In this document: positions 54,962-63,929 of the stretch, piece after piece | How the letters are laid out: each line of letters starts with the position of its first letter | How positions within the stretch are numbered: the first letter of the stretch is position 1 | Assembly: GCA_009694045.1 (NCBI GenBank) | Contig: SHVY01000011.1 | Span: 1-64,000, forward strand | Length of the DNA stretch: 64,000 nucleotides | Reading direction: 5' to 3' | Source: Alphaproteobacteria bacterium | GTDB lineage: Bacteria; Pseudomonadota; Alphaproteobacteria; SP197 | The notes under the pieces: model-generated | The model's database searches: none | Told to the model about the DNA's origin: nothing | The model's input: only the letters and a program-made list of their open reading frames with translations | Position numbers and translations under genes: made by a program

Positions 54962-56434
54962 TTGACCGTGATCATCGACACGCGGCACGACCTGACCTTG
55001 GCCGGATTCTCTCGTGCGGCCTGGCAGGGTGAGCGGCTGGAGCCGACCCGCGCCGCCCTCGCCCGGGTGGCGGCGGCCCGCGAAGGATTCTTGCGTTATC
55101 TGGCGAACCTCGGCGACGGTTCGATCTACGGCGTCACCTCCGGCTGGGGCTACAACGCCAGGCGGCGCATTCAACCCGACGAGCAACACGCCTTCGACAA
55201 TCGGCCGCTGGTGGCCGGTGCTGCGTCGTTCGGCGACCCGCTACCAACCCGCGTGGTGCGCGGCATCCTGTTCGCCCGGCTCGCGAATCTGATCGACGGC
55301 CACAGCGCCACGACCCCGCGCATGGTCGAGGCGGTGGTCGCCATGCTGAACGGGGAGCGACCGGTGCCGCCGGTGCCGGCGGATGGCAACGGCTCGGCCG
55401 GCGAGATCCTGGCGCTCTATCACCTGTTCGCTCCGCTGTCGCAAACGTTGGATATGGCGGTCAAGGAGAAGGGCGGGCTGGTGAACGGCGCACCTTGCGC
55501 CGCCGCGCTCCTGGCCGACGGGGCTTTGGCGGCGGAGCGGCGCTGGGCACTCGCCGCCGAGGTCTTCGCCCTGTCGTTCGAGGCCATCCGGGCGCCCGTG
55601 GAATCGCTTGATCCGCTGCTCGGCGTCCTGTGGAACGACGCGGACGCGGCGGCGGCGCTGCATCTGCTCGGCCGGTTGCTCGCGGACGCCAGCGATGTCC
55701 GCCGCGGCTACCAGGCCCCGGTGAGCTTTCGGATTCTGCCGAAGGTGCTGGGGCGCGCCCTGCGCGCCCAGCGGGTGGCGGCGGCGGCGGCGAACGCGGC
55801 GCTGACGGCGGTGACCGACAACCCGGTCTACATCCCACCCGAGGCCGCGCATCCCGACGGGCGCTGTTTCTCGACCGGCGGCTATCACGACGCCAACGCC
55901 GTCCCGGCTCTGGATGCGTTGACCGCGAACGCCGCCGATCTCTGCCTGCTGGCGGAGCGCCATGCGACCAAGCTGTTGGACGGCGCCATGTCCGGTCTGC
56001 CCGACAAGCTGTTGCCAAACGCGGCCGCGATGCCGGGCGGCGTGGGATCGGTGGCCTATCTGCCGGCAGCGATCAACGGGTTCCTCGAAACCGCGCGGGC
56101 CGCCGCGACGGTGACGCTGCTGCCGGGGGCCGAGGGCTCCGGGTTCGGCCAGGACGACATCGCCTCGCCGATCTTCCCGGCCTGGCACAAGCACGAGACC
56201 GCCGGGCGCGCGCTGGAGCGGGCGCTCGCCGTGCTGGGCGTCGTTGCCTCCCAGGCCCTGCGGGTGACCGACCGGGGGGCGCCGCGTGCCCTGCGCGACC
56301 GGCTCGATCGCATCAGGAGTCTCGTCGCCCCGGTCGAGGAGCCGTCGCTCCGTGGGCTCGGATCGGAGTGTGGGGTGCTCGCGGATGCCTTCAGAGGCGA
56401 GATCTACGGCATCGTCGCCGCCGGGCCCGGATGA
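54962..56434 (+). CDS. Aromatic amino acid lyase (HAL/PAL) superfamily protein lacking canonical MIO Ala-Ser-Gly
   Basis: IYGVTSGWGYNARR, PADGNGSAGEILALYHLF in place of GSVGASGDLAPLAH, GLVNGAPCAAAL, TDNPVYIPPEAAHPDGRCFSTGGYHDAN. Confidence 0.85.
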   Translation: MTVIIDTRHDLTLAGFSRAAWQGERLEPTRAALARVAAAREGFLRYLANLGDGSIYGVTSGWGYNARRRIQPDEQHAFDNRPLVAGAASFGDPLPTRVVRGILFARLANLIDGHSATTPRMVEAVVAMLNGERPVPPVPADGNGSAGEILALYHLFAPLSQTLDMAVKEKGGLVNGAPCAAALLADGALAAERRWALAAEVFALSFEAIRAPVESLDPLLGVLWNDADAAAALHLLGRLLADASDVRRGYQAPVSFRILPKVLGRALRAQRVAAAAANAALTAVTDNPVYIPPEAAHPDGRCFSTGGYHDANAVPALDALTANAADLCLLAERHATKLLDGAMSGLPDKLLPNAAAMPGGVGSVAYLPAAINGFLETARAAATVTLLPGAEGSGFGQDDIASPIFPAWHKHETAGRALERALAVLGVVASQALRVTDRGAPRALRDRLDRIRSLVAPVEEPSLRGLGSECGVLADAFRGEIYGIVAAGPG

Positions 56435-56463
56435 TAGCTTCGCTCGACCGAGGGAGGGGTGCG

Positions 56464-57543
56464 ATGGGCTTCAACGAACAGGTGGATCGTGCGGGCGTGG
56501 TGTCGAGCTGCCGGGACCTGCTGCGGTTCCAGGCGATGTTCAGCCGGCACTTCGCGGGATCGCCGGCCAGGCGGTTCGGCAGGGACGGCGAGGCGGCGGT
56601 GCTGGCGGGCCTGGGGCGCTACGGCGAATACCGCGCCGGGCTGATCAAGGAGAACCTCAGGAAGGCGAAGGTGCCGCTGACGGCCCGGGGCCTGATCGAG
56701 CATTGGGACATGGCCGATGTCCACCTGCTGGAGGAGTCGGGCACGGGCGAGATCGCCGGAAGCCATCGCGCCGTCACCGTGACCACGAGCGATTCGGCCG
56801 ATTGGGAGCGTTGGCGGGAGTACGACAACGGGGTCGAACTCGCGCGGCTCTACTACCGCGGCGTCCTGCCCGGCATCGCCAAGGGGCTCAAGTGCGATGT
56901 CGCCTTCGATGTCGCGGCACTCGATCTGGCGAAGCCTTGGCCGGTCACGTGGACGGTCGCCGGTGCCGCGCCCGGCCGCAAGGGAGCGGTCAAGACCCGC
57001 ATCTTCGGCCGGCTGGACGATGCCGTGGCCATGGCGCGGCGGACCTCCATGAACAACGGGGCCCTGTATTTCTTCTGCGCCGACGAGGAGACCAAGCGCT
57101 TCGACATGCTGGGCGAGGCGGAGCTGCGGCAACACGTGCGCGACCTCGCCCACGAGCGCGCCGACCGCCAGAAGGCGGCGCACCAGGCCGCCGGCTGGGA
57201 CCTGAACGTGAAGACCCTGATGGACAATTGGGACGGCCAGCTCATCTCGATCTGGCAGTTCAATCCGGGCATGCTCACGCCGGGGACCTGGCACCAGGAC
57301 TGCACCTGGTGCCCCTACGCGGCGGCGTGGGACAAGCTCGGGTCACGCGCCCTGGACCTGGGCTACATCTATGACTACGAGCTGCACCCGACCTATTATC
57401 GGCGCTATCACCCGGACATGGTCGTGCAGTTCGAGGCGATCAAGACGCGGGGCGATTCCATGTGCAAGTTCCGCATCTCGCTGCCCGCGAAGCAGAAGCC
57501 GGGCGAGCCGGGATTCAAGGGCTATAACGGAAACGACGCGTGA
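56464..57543 (+). CDS. L-2-amino-thiazoline-4-carboxylic acid hydrolase (ATC hydrolase)-like protein
   Basis: HQDCTWCPYAAAWDKLGSRALDLGYIYDYELHPTYYRRYHPDMVVQFEAIKTRGDSMCKFRI pattern. Confidence 0.6.
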   Translation: MGFNEQVDRAGVVSSCRDLLRFQAMFSRHFAGSPARRFGRDGEAAVLAGLGRYGEYRAGLIKENLRKAKVPLTARGLIEHWDMADVHLLEESGTGEIAGSHRAVTVTTSDSADWERWREYDNGVELARLYYRGVLPGIAKGLKCDVAFDVAALDLAKPWPVTWTVAGAAPGRKGAVKTRIFGRLDDAVAMARRTSMNNGALYFFCADEETKRFDMLGEAELRQHVRDLAHERADRQKAAHQAAGWDLNVKTLMDNWDGQLISIWQFNPGMLTPGTWHQDCTWCPYAAAWDKLGSRALDLGYIYDYELHPTYYRRYHPDMVVQFEAIKTRGDSMCKFRISLPAKQKPGEPGFKGYNGNDA

Positions 57544-58643
57544 TCCATCTCGGTGGGGCGACGCAATCGCGCTTCGCTCCGGTCCGCGAGGCGTTCGCCG
57601 AGAACCTGAGGCTCGGCGAGGATCTGGGTGCCGGCTTCGCCGTGGTCCGTGACGGCGAGACCCTGGTCGACCTGTGGGGCGGTTACGCCGATGTCGCGCG
57701 GACGCGGGAGTGGCAGGCCGACACCCTGGTGAACATCTGGTCGGTGACGAAGGGGGTGGTGGCCTTGGCCGTGGCCCTGCTGGTGGATCGCGGCAAGCTC
57801 GCCTACGACGATGCCGTGGCGAAGCACTGGCCCGAGTTCGCCGCGGAAGGCAAGGGGGCGATCGGCGTCGGGGTGATGCTGTCGCATCAGGCGGGCCTCG
57901 CGGGCCTGCGCCAGCCCACGACGATCGAGGATTTCTACGCCTGGGACCCGATCGTCGCAGGCCTGGCGGCGCAGGCCCCGCTGTGGCCGCCCGGGACGGC
58001 CGCCGGATACCATTCCCTGACGTTCGGCCACCTCGCGGGCGAGTTGATCCGGCGGATCGATGGACGCTCGCCGGCGGCTTTCCTGCGGGAGGAGTTGGCA
58101 CGTCCGCTCGGCGCCGATTTCCATCTCGGCCTGGCCGCATCCGAGGAACCTCGCGTGGCGGAGATCCTTCCCCTCGTCGCCGATCCGCTGCCCGCCCTCC
58201 CGGCGATCGGGTGGTACGCCAACAACCCGCCGCTGGATCCCGCGTGGCCGAACGCGCGAACCTGGCGCGCGGCGGTGGTGCCGGGTGCCAACGGGCACGC
58301 GACCGCGCTCGCGCTGGCGCGCCTGTTCGGGGCGCTGGGCAGGCCCCGGCCGCTTCTGGGGACGGCCGCGCTCGCCGATCTTTCGCGCGAGCGGTTCGAC
58401 GGCATGGACCTGGTCCTCCAGGACCGCTCCCGGCTCGGTGCCGGGGTTTTCCTCAACCAGGACGGCGCCTACGGGCCAAACCCGGATGCGTTCGGGCACG
58501 GCGGCTGGGGCGGTTCGTGCGCCTTCTACGACCCGATCAAACGGGTCGGCGTCGGCTACGTCATGAACTGGATGCGCCCCGAGCCCCCGCCGCAACCCCG
58601 CAGACGCCGCCTGATCGACGCGCTCTACGCGGCGCTGTCGTAG
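57540..58643 (+). CDS. Serine hydrolase (class C beta-lactamase / EstB-like)
   Basis: NIWSVTKGVVALAVALLVDRG (SxxK), WPPGTAAGYHSLTFGHLAGELIRR (YxS), FGHGGWGGS (HGG). Confidence 0.93.
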   Translation: MIHLGGATQSRFAPVREAFAENLRLGEDLGAGFAVVRDGETLVDLWGGYADVARTREWQADTLVNIWSVTKGVVALAVALLVDRGKLAYDDAVAKHWPEFAAEGKGAIGVGVMLSHQAGLAGLRQPTTIEDFYAWDPIVAGLAAQAPLWPPGTAAGYHSLTFGHLAGELIRRIDGRSPAAFLREELARPLGADFHLGLAASEEPRVAEILPLVADPLPALPAIGWYANNPPLDPAWPNARTWRAAVVPGANGHATALALARLFGALGRPRPLLGTAALADLSRERFDGMDLVLQDRSRLGAGVFLNQDGAYGPNPDAFGHGGWGGSCAFYDPIKRVGVGYVMNWMRPEPPPQPRRRRLIDALYAALS

Positions 58644-58652
58644 GTCACGCGG

Positions 58653-59318
58653 TCAACCACCGTTCTCGTCGGACAAGCGCGGCAAGCCTAAAGCCTTCGC
58701 CGCGGACAACAGCGTGTGGCCGGCCTCGGCGACGAAGGCCTGGCGGATCTTGCGGCCCTCCTCGGTCCTGACCGGAATGTTCTGCAGGTTGGGGTCGGTC
58801 GAGGCGAGGCGGCCCGTGGAGGCTCCGGCCATGGCGTAGGAGGTGTGCACACGCCCGGTGGCCGGGTTGATCTGCTCGGTCAGGGTATCGGTGTAGGTGC
58901 TCTTGAGCTTGGCGAGCTGGCGCCATTCCAGCACCATGGCCGGCAGGGCATGACCCTGGGCAGCCAGATCCTCGAGGATGTCGGCGCCGATAGCGTACGC
59001 GCCGGTCTTGCCCTTCTTGCCGCCGCCCAGGCCCTGCTCGTCGAACAGCACCTCGCCGAGCTGCTTGGGCGAGCCGATCGAGAACGGCCGGCCAACGAGC
59101 TTGTGGATCGCGTGCTCGAGCGTCACCAGCCGCCGGCCGAAATCATCGGACAGCCGAACCAGCGTCGCCCGGTCCCGCCGCAGGTCGTGGCCATCTCCCA
59201 TCGGGACAAGCCTCGCGACGGGCCGGCCATGACGGGTAATGACGATTTCTTCGCCACGTTCGGCCCGTTCCAGAAGCGCGGAGAGCTTGTTCTTGGCCTC
59301 GAAGGCGCCGATGCGCAT
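58653..59318 (-). pseudogene. Chimeric ORF: Phd-type antitoxin N-terminus fused to duplicated polA fragment
   Basis: MRIGAFEAKNKLSALLERAERGEEIVITRHGRPVARLVP followed by RATLVRLSDDFGRRL... identical to PolA residues except three. Confidence 0.9.
58702..59175. repeat. 474-bp direct duplication of polA internal segment (source copy 60067-60540)
   Basis: By-eye alignment at constant offset of 1365 bp; 4 mismatches, no indels. Confidence 0.95.
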
Positions 59319-59332
59319 GGGATTGTGATCCA

Positions 59333-59358
59333 GCTAGAATAAGCTAGACTAATATTAG
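59333..59358. promoter_or_regulatory. Operator-like repeats upstream of the phd-like ORF
   Basis: GCTAGA-N4-GCTAGA direct repeat followed by palindrome CTAATATTAG. Confidence 0.45.
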
Positions 59359-59390
59359 GTCGCCCCCTGCGCGATACGATTTTCGCGCGC

Positions 59391-62117
59391 TTAGTGCGCC
59401 TCGGCCCAGGAGCGGCCATGGCCGGTGTCGACGACCAGGGGCACGGTGAGTTTGGCGGCGCCTTCCATGGTGCGTTTGACCACGGCGGCGGTCGTCTCCA
59501 ACTCGGCGTCGGGCACCTCGAACAACAGCTCGTCGTGGACCTGAAGCAGCATGCGGGCCGCGAGCTTCGCCTTGGCCAGGGCGGGCGGTACGCGGATCAT
59601 CGCCCGCTTGATGATGTCGGCGGCCGCGCCCTGCAGCGGCGCGTTGATCGCCGCCCGTTCGTAGAAGCCGCGCCGCGCCGGGTTCTTGTCGGCGATCCCG
59701 GGGGTATGGACCCGGCGGCCGAACGCCGTCGTCACGTAGCCGTGGCCGCGGGCGAACGCCTTGGTCCGCTCCATGTAGTCGCGGATCCCGGGATAGCGCT
59801 CGAAGTACGCCTTGATGTACGCCGCCGCGTCGCCTTGCGGGATGCCGAGCTGGCGGGCGAGGCCGAAGGCGCTGATGCCGTAGATGATCCCGAAGTTGAT
59901 GGCCTTGGCGTTGCGCCGGACCATGGGGTCCATGCCCGCCACCGGGACCCCGAACACCTGGCTCGCGGTCAAGGCGTGGATGTCCACGCCGGCGGCGAAC
60001 GCCTGGCTGAGCGCCGGCACGTCGGCCACGTGGGCCAGCAGCCTGAGCTCGATCTGCGAGTAGTCGGCGGACAACAGCGTGTGGCCGGCCTCGGCGACGA
60101 AGGCCTGGCGGATCTTGCGGCCCTCCTCGGTCCTGACCGGAATGTTCTGCAGGTTGGGGTCGGTCGAGGCGAGGCGGCCCGTGGAGGCTCCGGCCATGGC
60201 GTAGGATGTGTGCACACGCCCGGTGGCCGGGTTGATCTGCTCGGTCAGGGTATCGGTGTAGGTGCTCTTGAGCTTGGCGAGCTGGCGCCATTCCAGCACC
60301 CTGGCCGGCAGGGCATGACCCTGGGCAGCCAGATCCTCGAGGATGTCGGCGCCGGTAGCGTACGCGCCGGTCTTGCCCTTCTTGCCGCCGCCCAGGCCCT
60401 GCTCGTCGAACAGCACCTCGCCGAGCTGCTTGGGCGAGCCGATCGAGAACGGCCGGCCAGCGAGCTTGTGGATCGCGTGCTCGAGCGTCACCAGCCGCCG
60501 GCCGAAATCATCGGACAGCCGAACCAGCGTCGCCCGGTCCACCTTGATCCCGGCCCGTTCCATGTCGCGGAGCACCGGGATCAGGGGCCGCTCGACGGTC
60601 TCGTACAGGGTGACCAGATGCTCGGGCACCAGCCGCGGCTTGAGCAAGCGATGGAGTCTGAGGGTCACGTCGGCGTCCTCGGCGGCGTAATCGCGGGCGC
60701 GGTCGAGCGCCACCAGGTCGAAGGTCACCTGGCCCTTGCCGCTGCCGGCCACGTCCTTGAACGCGATGGTGGTGTGGTCCAGGTGGTGCTTGGCGAGGAA
60801 ATCCATGTTGTGCTCGTGCAGCCCGCCTTCGAGCACGAAGGACAGCAGCATGGTGTCGTCGACGGGGGTCACGTCGATGCCGTAACTGGCTAGCACCACC
60901 GCGTCGTACTTGATGTTGTGGCCGATCTTGAGAACCGCCGGGTCGGCCAGCAGCGGCTTGAGCCGGGCCAGACCGGTCGCGCGGTCGATCTGGCGCACCG
61001 GCTGGTCGAACGCGTCGCGCTGGCGGTGGGCGAGCGGCACGTAACACGCCTGGCCCGGAACCAGGGCCAGCGAGACGCCGACCAGCTCGGCCTGGGTGGC
61101 GTCGAGCGAGGTCGTCTCGGTATCGACCGCGACCCAGCCCTGGCGCGTCGCGCGCGCGATCCAATCGTCGAGCCGGTCCAGGGCCTGGATCAGCTCATAG
61201 CCGGTCGTCGCCACGGGCTCCGCCGGTTTCGCCGCCGTCTTCTCCGGCTGGGTGCCGAGCCAGGCGTAGGCCCGGGGGATCATCGACTTGAAGCCCTGGG
61301 CCTCGAGGAAGCCGATCAGGGTGGGGGCGTCCGGCTTGCGCACCGTCAGATCGTCGAGCGGGGTGGGCAGCGGGACATCGTCCCTGAGGGTGACGAGACG
61401 CAGGGATACGCGGGCGAGCTCGGCGTGGGTTTCCAGGTTCTCGCGCCGCTTCGGCTGCTTGATCTCCGCCGTGTGGGCGAGAACGCTCTCCACGTCACCG
61501 TAGGCGCCGATCAGCTCGGCCGCGGTCTTAACGCCGATGCCGGGGATGCCGGGCACGTTGTCGCTGGAATCGCCCGCCAGGGCCTGGACCTGGATCACCT
61601 TGTCGGGGGTCACGCCGAACTTCTCCAGCACCTCCTTCTCGCCGATGGGCCTGCCCTTGATGGCGTCGTACATGACGACGCCGTGGCGGATGAGCTGCAT
61701 CAGGTCCTTGTCGGAGGAGACGATGAAGACCTCGGCGCCGACGTCGCAGGCCTGCCGGACGTAGGTGGCGATGATGTCGTCCGCCTCGAACCCCGCGAGC
61801 TCGATGGCCGCGATGTTGAGGGCGCGGGAGGCCTCGCGCACCAGGGCGAACTGGGGCACCAGCTCGGGCGGGGCCTCGGGGCGGTGCGCCTTGTACTCGG
61901 GGTAGATGTCGTTGCGGAAGGTCCGCCGGCCGGCGTCAAAGATGCACGCGATCGAGTCCGCTTGGGTATCGGCCAGGACCTTCATCACCATATTGGTGAA
62001 GCCGAACACAGCGTTGACCTGAGTTCCATCCGGCCGGGGCATCGGCGGCAAGGCGTGAAAGGCCCTGAAGATGAACCCGGACGCGTCGATCAGGACGAGA
62101 CGATGGGGCTTCGCCAT
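59391..62117 (-). CDS. polA: DNA polymerase I
   Basis: Full-length: LVLIDASGFIFRAFHALP 5' nuclease, GWVAVDTETTSLD exonuclease domain, LLSADYSQIELRLLAH, VHDELLFEVP. Confidence 0.98.
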   Translation of the reverse strand: MAKPHRLVLIDASGFIFRAFHALPPMPRPDGTQVNAVFGFTNMVMKVLADTQADSIACIFDAGRRTFRNDIYPEYKAHRPEAPPELVPQFALVREASRALNIAAIELAGFEADDIIATYVRQACDVGAEVFIVSSDKDLMQLIRHGVVMYDAIKGRPIGEKEVLEKFGVTPDKVIQVQALAGDSSDNVPGIPGIGVKTAAELIGAYGDVESVLAHTAEIKQPKRRENLETHAELARVSLRLVTLRDDVPLPTPLDDLTVRKPDAPTLIGFLEAQGFKSMIPRAYAWLGTQPEKTAAKPAEPVATTGYELIQALDRLDDWIARATRQGWVAVDTETTSLDATQAELVGVSLALVPGQACYVPLAHRQRDAFDQPVRQIDRATGLARLKPLLADPAVLKIGHNIKYDAVVLASYGIDVTPVDDTMLLSFVLEGGLHEHNMDFLAKHHLDHTTIAFKDVAGSGKGQVTFDLVALDRARDYAAEDADVTLRLHRLLKPRLVPEHLVTLYETVERPLIPVLRDMERAGIKVDRATLVRLSDDFGRRLVTLEHAIHKLAGRPFSIGSPKQLGEVLFDEQGLGGGKKGKTGAYATGADILEDLAAQGHALPARVLEWRQLAKLKSTYTDTLTEQINPATGRVHTSYAMAGASTGRLASTDPNLQNIPVRTEEGRKIRQAFVAEAGHTLLSADYSQIELRLLAHVADVPALSQAFAAGVDIHALTASQVFGVPVAGMDPMVRRNAKAINFGIIYGISAFGLARQLGIPQGDAAAYIKAYFERYPGIRDYMERTKAFARGHGYVTTAFGRRVHTPGIADKNPARRGFYERAAINAPLQGAAADIIKRAMIRVPPALAKAKLAARMLLQVHDELLFEVPDAELETTAAVVKRTMEGAAKLTVPLVVDTGHGRSWAEAH

Positions 62118-62124
62118 CCGAGCC

Positions 62125-62298
62125 CTAGTGGGCCGCCGGAGCCTTGGCGCCCTCCTTCAGAACGAAGCGTCGGCCGCAGTACGGGCAATCGGTGCGCCGT
62201 TGCGTTCCCAGATCGAGGAAGACGCGCGGGTGGCCAAGCGTGCCGCCGCCGCAGGCGACCTTGCCGGTCTCGACCTCGACCGTCTCGACGGGTTCCAT
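62125..62298 (-). CDS. Zinc-finger domain protein (zf-CHCC-like)
   Basis: VACGGGTLGHPRVFLDLGTQRRTDCPYCGRRFVL. Confidence 0.85.
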   Translation of the reverse strand: MEPVETVEVETGKVACGGGTLGHPRVFLDLGTQRRTDCPYCGRRFVLKEGAKAPAAH

Positions 62299-62378
62299 GG
62301 CGCGGCTCGTTTCGTTGACCGGATTCGCGAGCAGATGATACCCATTGCGCCGACGCATTCAACCCCAGGGAATCGCCC

Positions 62379-63347
62379 TTGCATGAACCGGACGTGGCCG
62401 TCCGCCTGCGCGGCCTGACCAAGGTCTACCGCCGCCGCGACGGCGTGAACGAAGCCCTGGGGTGCATCGACCTGGATGTGCCGCGCGGGGCGTTCTTCGG
62501 CCTCCTGGGTCCCAATGGCGCGGGCAAGTCGACCCTCATCAACATCCTTGCCGGTCTGGTCATCAAGTCCGCGGGCGAGGCCGTGGTCTGGGGTTACGAC
62601 ATCGATACGAACCCGCGCCTAGCCCGAGCCTCGATCGGCGTGGTACCGCAGGAGTTGAACATCGACCCGTTCTTCACCCCGCGCGAGACCCTCGAGCTGC
62701 AGGCGGGGCTCTATGGGGTGCCGGCAAGGCTGCGGCAGACCGACGAGATCCTGGCGGCCGTGGGGTTGACCGATCAGGCGCACGTCTACGCCCGGACGCT
62801 CTCCGGCGGCATGCGGCGGCGGCTCCTGGTCGCCAAGGCCATGGTTCACCGTCCGCCGGTCCTGGTGCTGGACGAACCGACGGCGGGGGTCGACGTGGAG
62901 CTGCGCCGCCAGTTCTGGCGCTACGTCGCCAAGCTGCACGCCGATGGGACGACGATCCTGCTCACCACGCATTACCTGGAGGAGGCCGAGCGCTTCTGCG
63001 ACCGGATCGCGATCATCGACCACGGCCGGCTGATCGCCTGCGAGTCGACGGAATCGCTGGTTCGCCGGCTGGACCGCAAGATCGTGAAGCTAACCATCGC
63101 CGGCGGCCTCACCGCGATCCCGACGAGCTTGCAGGCCTGGCAAACCTCGATCACGCCCCTGGGCCGCCTGGCGATCGCCTACCAGCCGAGCCGCATGCAC
63201 ATCGAGGAGATCCTCTCGATCGTCCGCGCGGCGGGTCTCGTCATCACCGATCTTTCGACCGAGGAAGCGGCGCTCGAGGACATCTTCCTCGACCTGACGG
63301 CGGGCGGTTCCGGCAAACGGGCCCAGGCGGATCACGGCCGGTTGTAG
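62379..63347 (+). CDS. ABC transporter ATP-binding protein (YadG/ABC-2 type)
   Basis: GLLGPNGAGKSTLINILAG, LSGGMRRRLLVAKAM, VLVLDEPTAGVDVELRR; TTG start. Confidence 0.93.
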   Translation: MHEPDVAVRLRGLTKVYRRRDGVNEALGCIDLDVPRGAFFGLLGPNGAGKSTLINILAGLVIKSAGEAVVWGYDIDTNPRLARASIGVVPQELNIDPFFTPRETLELQAGLYGVPARLRQTDEILAAVGLTDQAHVYARTLSGGMRRRLLVAKAMVHRPPVLVLDEPTAGVDVELRRQFWRYVAKLHADGTTILLTTHYLEEAERFCDRIAIIDHGRLIACESTESLVRRLDRKIVKLTIAGGLTAIPTSLQAWQTSITPLGRLAIAYQPSRMHIEEILSIVRAAGLVITDLSTEEAALEDIFLDLTAGGSGKRAQADHGRL

Positions 63348-63444
63348 GGGTTGGTAGGACTTTTTTACCGGCCACGATCCATGATCGGGGCCGCGCCGGA
63401 CTGGGCACGCCACGGCGGCGAGGTTTCAGGGTTGGAGCTCGGGA

Positions 63445-63846
63445 ATGCGGCGGATGCTCATGGGACGACGAATCCTCATCATCGACGACGACCCCGTGGC
63501 GCAGGAGCTGCTGACGCTTTGGCTGACCGATGCAGGGTACGAGGTCGTCACCGCGGCCGACGGCGCGGAGGGATTCGTCGAGCTGGATCGCCGTACCCCC
63601 GACGTCATTCTCTGCGACCGCATCATGCCCATCATGTCGGGATTCGAGTTTCTCGACCGGCCTCGCAGGGATTACCCTGCGCTCGATCGTATCCCGTTCG
63701 TGTTCCTGACGGCGCTCGCCGATCAGCGCGACGTCGACATCACCCGAGATCTCAACCCGAGCGCCTACCTGGCCAAGCCAATCCAGAGAAAGACCCTGTT
63801 CGCGGCGCTGGCCACCCTGTCGCTGCCGGTCGCCGCCGAACCATGA
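63445..63846 (+). CDS. Response regulator receiver protein
   Basis: ILIIDDDPVAQELLTLWLTDAGYEV, DVILCDRIMPIMSG, YLAKPI. Confidence 0.93.
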   Translation: MRRMLMGRRILIIDDDPVAQELLTLWLTDAGYEVVTAADGAEGFVELDRRTPDVILCDRIMPIMSGFEFLDRPRRDYPALDRIPFVFLTALADQRDVDITRDLNPSAYLAKPIQRKTLFAALATLSLPVAAEP

Positions 63847-63929
63847 CAATGCGGCCTGCCGCATCAGCATATCCTTAACCAAACCCTGAGTATCGTGAAC
63901 CCGACGATGACGTTCCAAGGGTTGATGCC

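Noticed and set aside
52483-54981. 832-aa minus ORF spanning GrdB-like and UbiD genes
   Set aside because: Different frame from both convincing genes; the UbiD protein on + strand has strong family motifs.
54962-56434. Annotation as HutH (histidine ammonia-lyase)
   Set aside because: MIO Ser is absent and no hutU/hutI/hutG genes are near.
62379-63347. Complete ABC-2 export system
   Set aside because: Only the ATPase is visible; no permease ORF next to it in this window.
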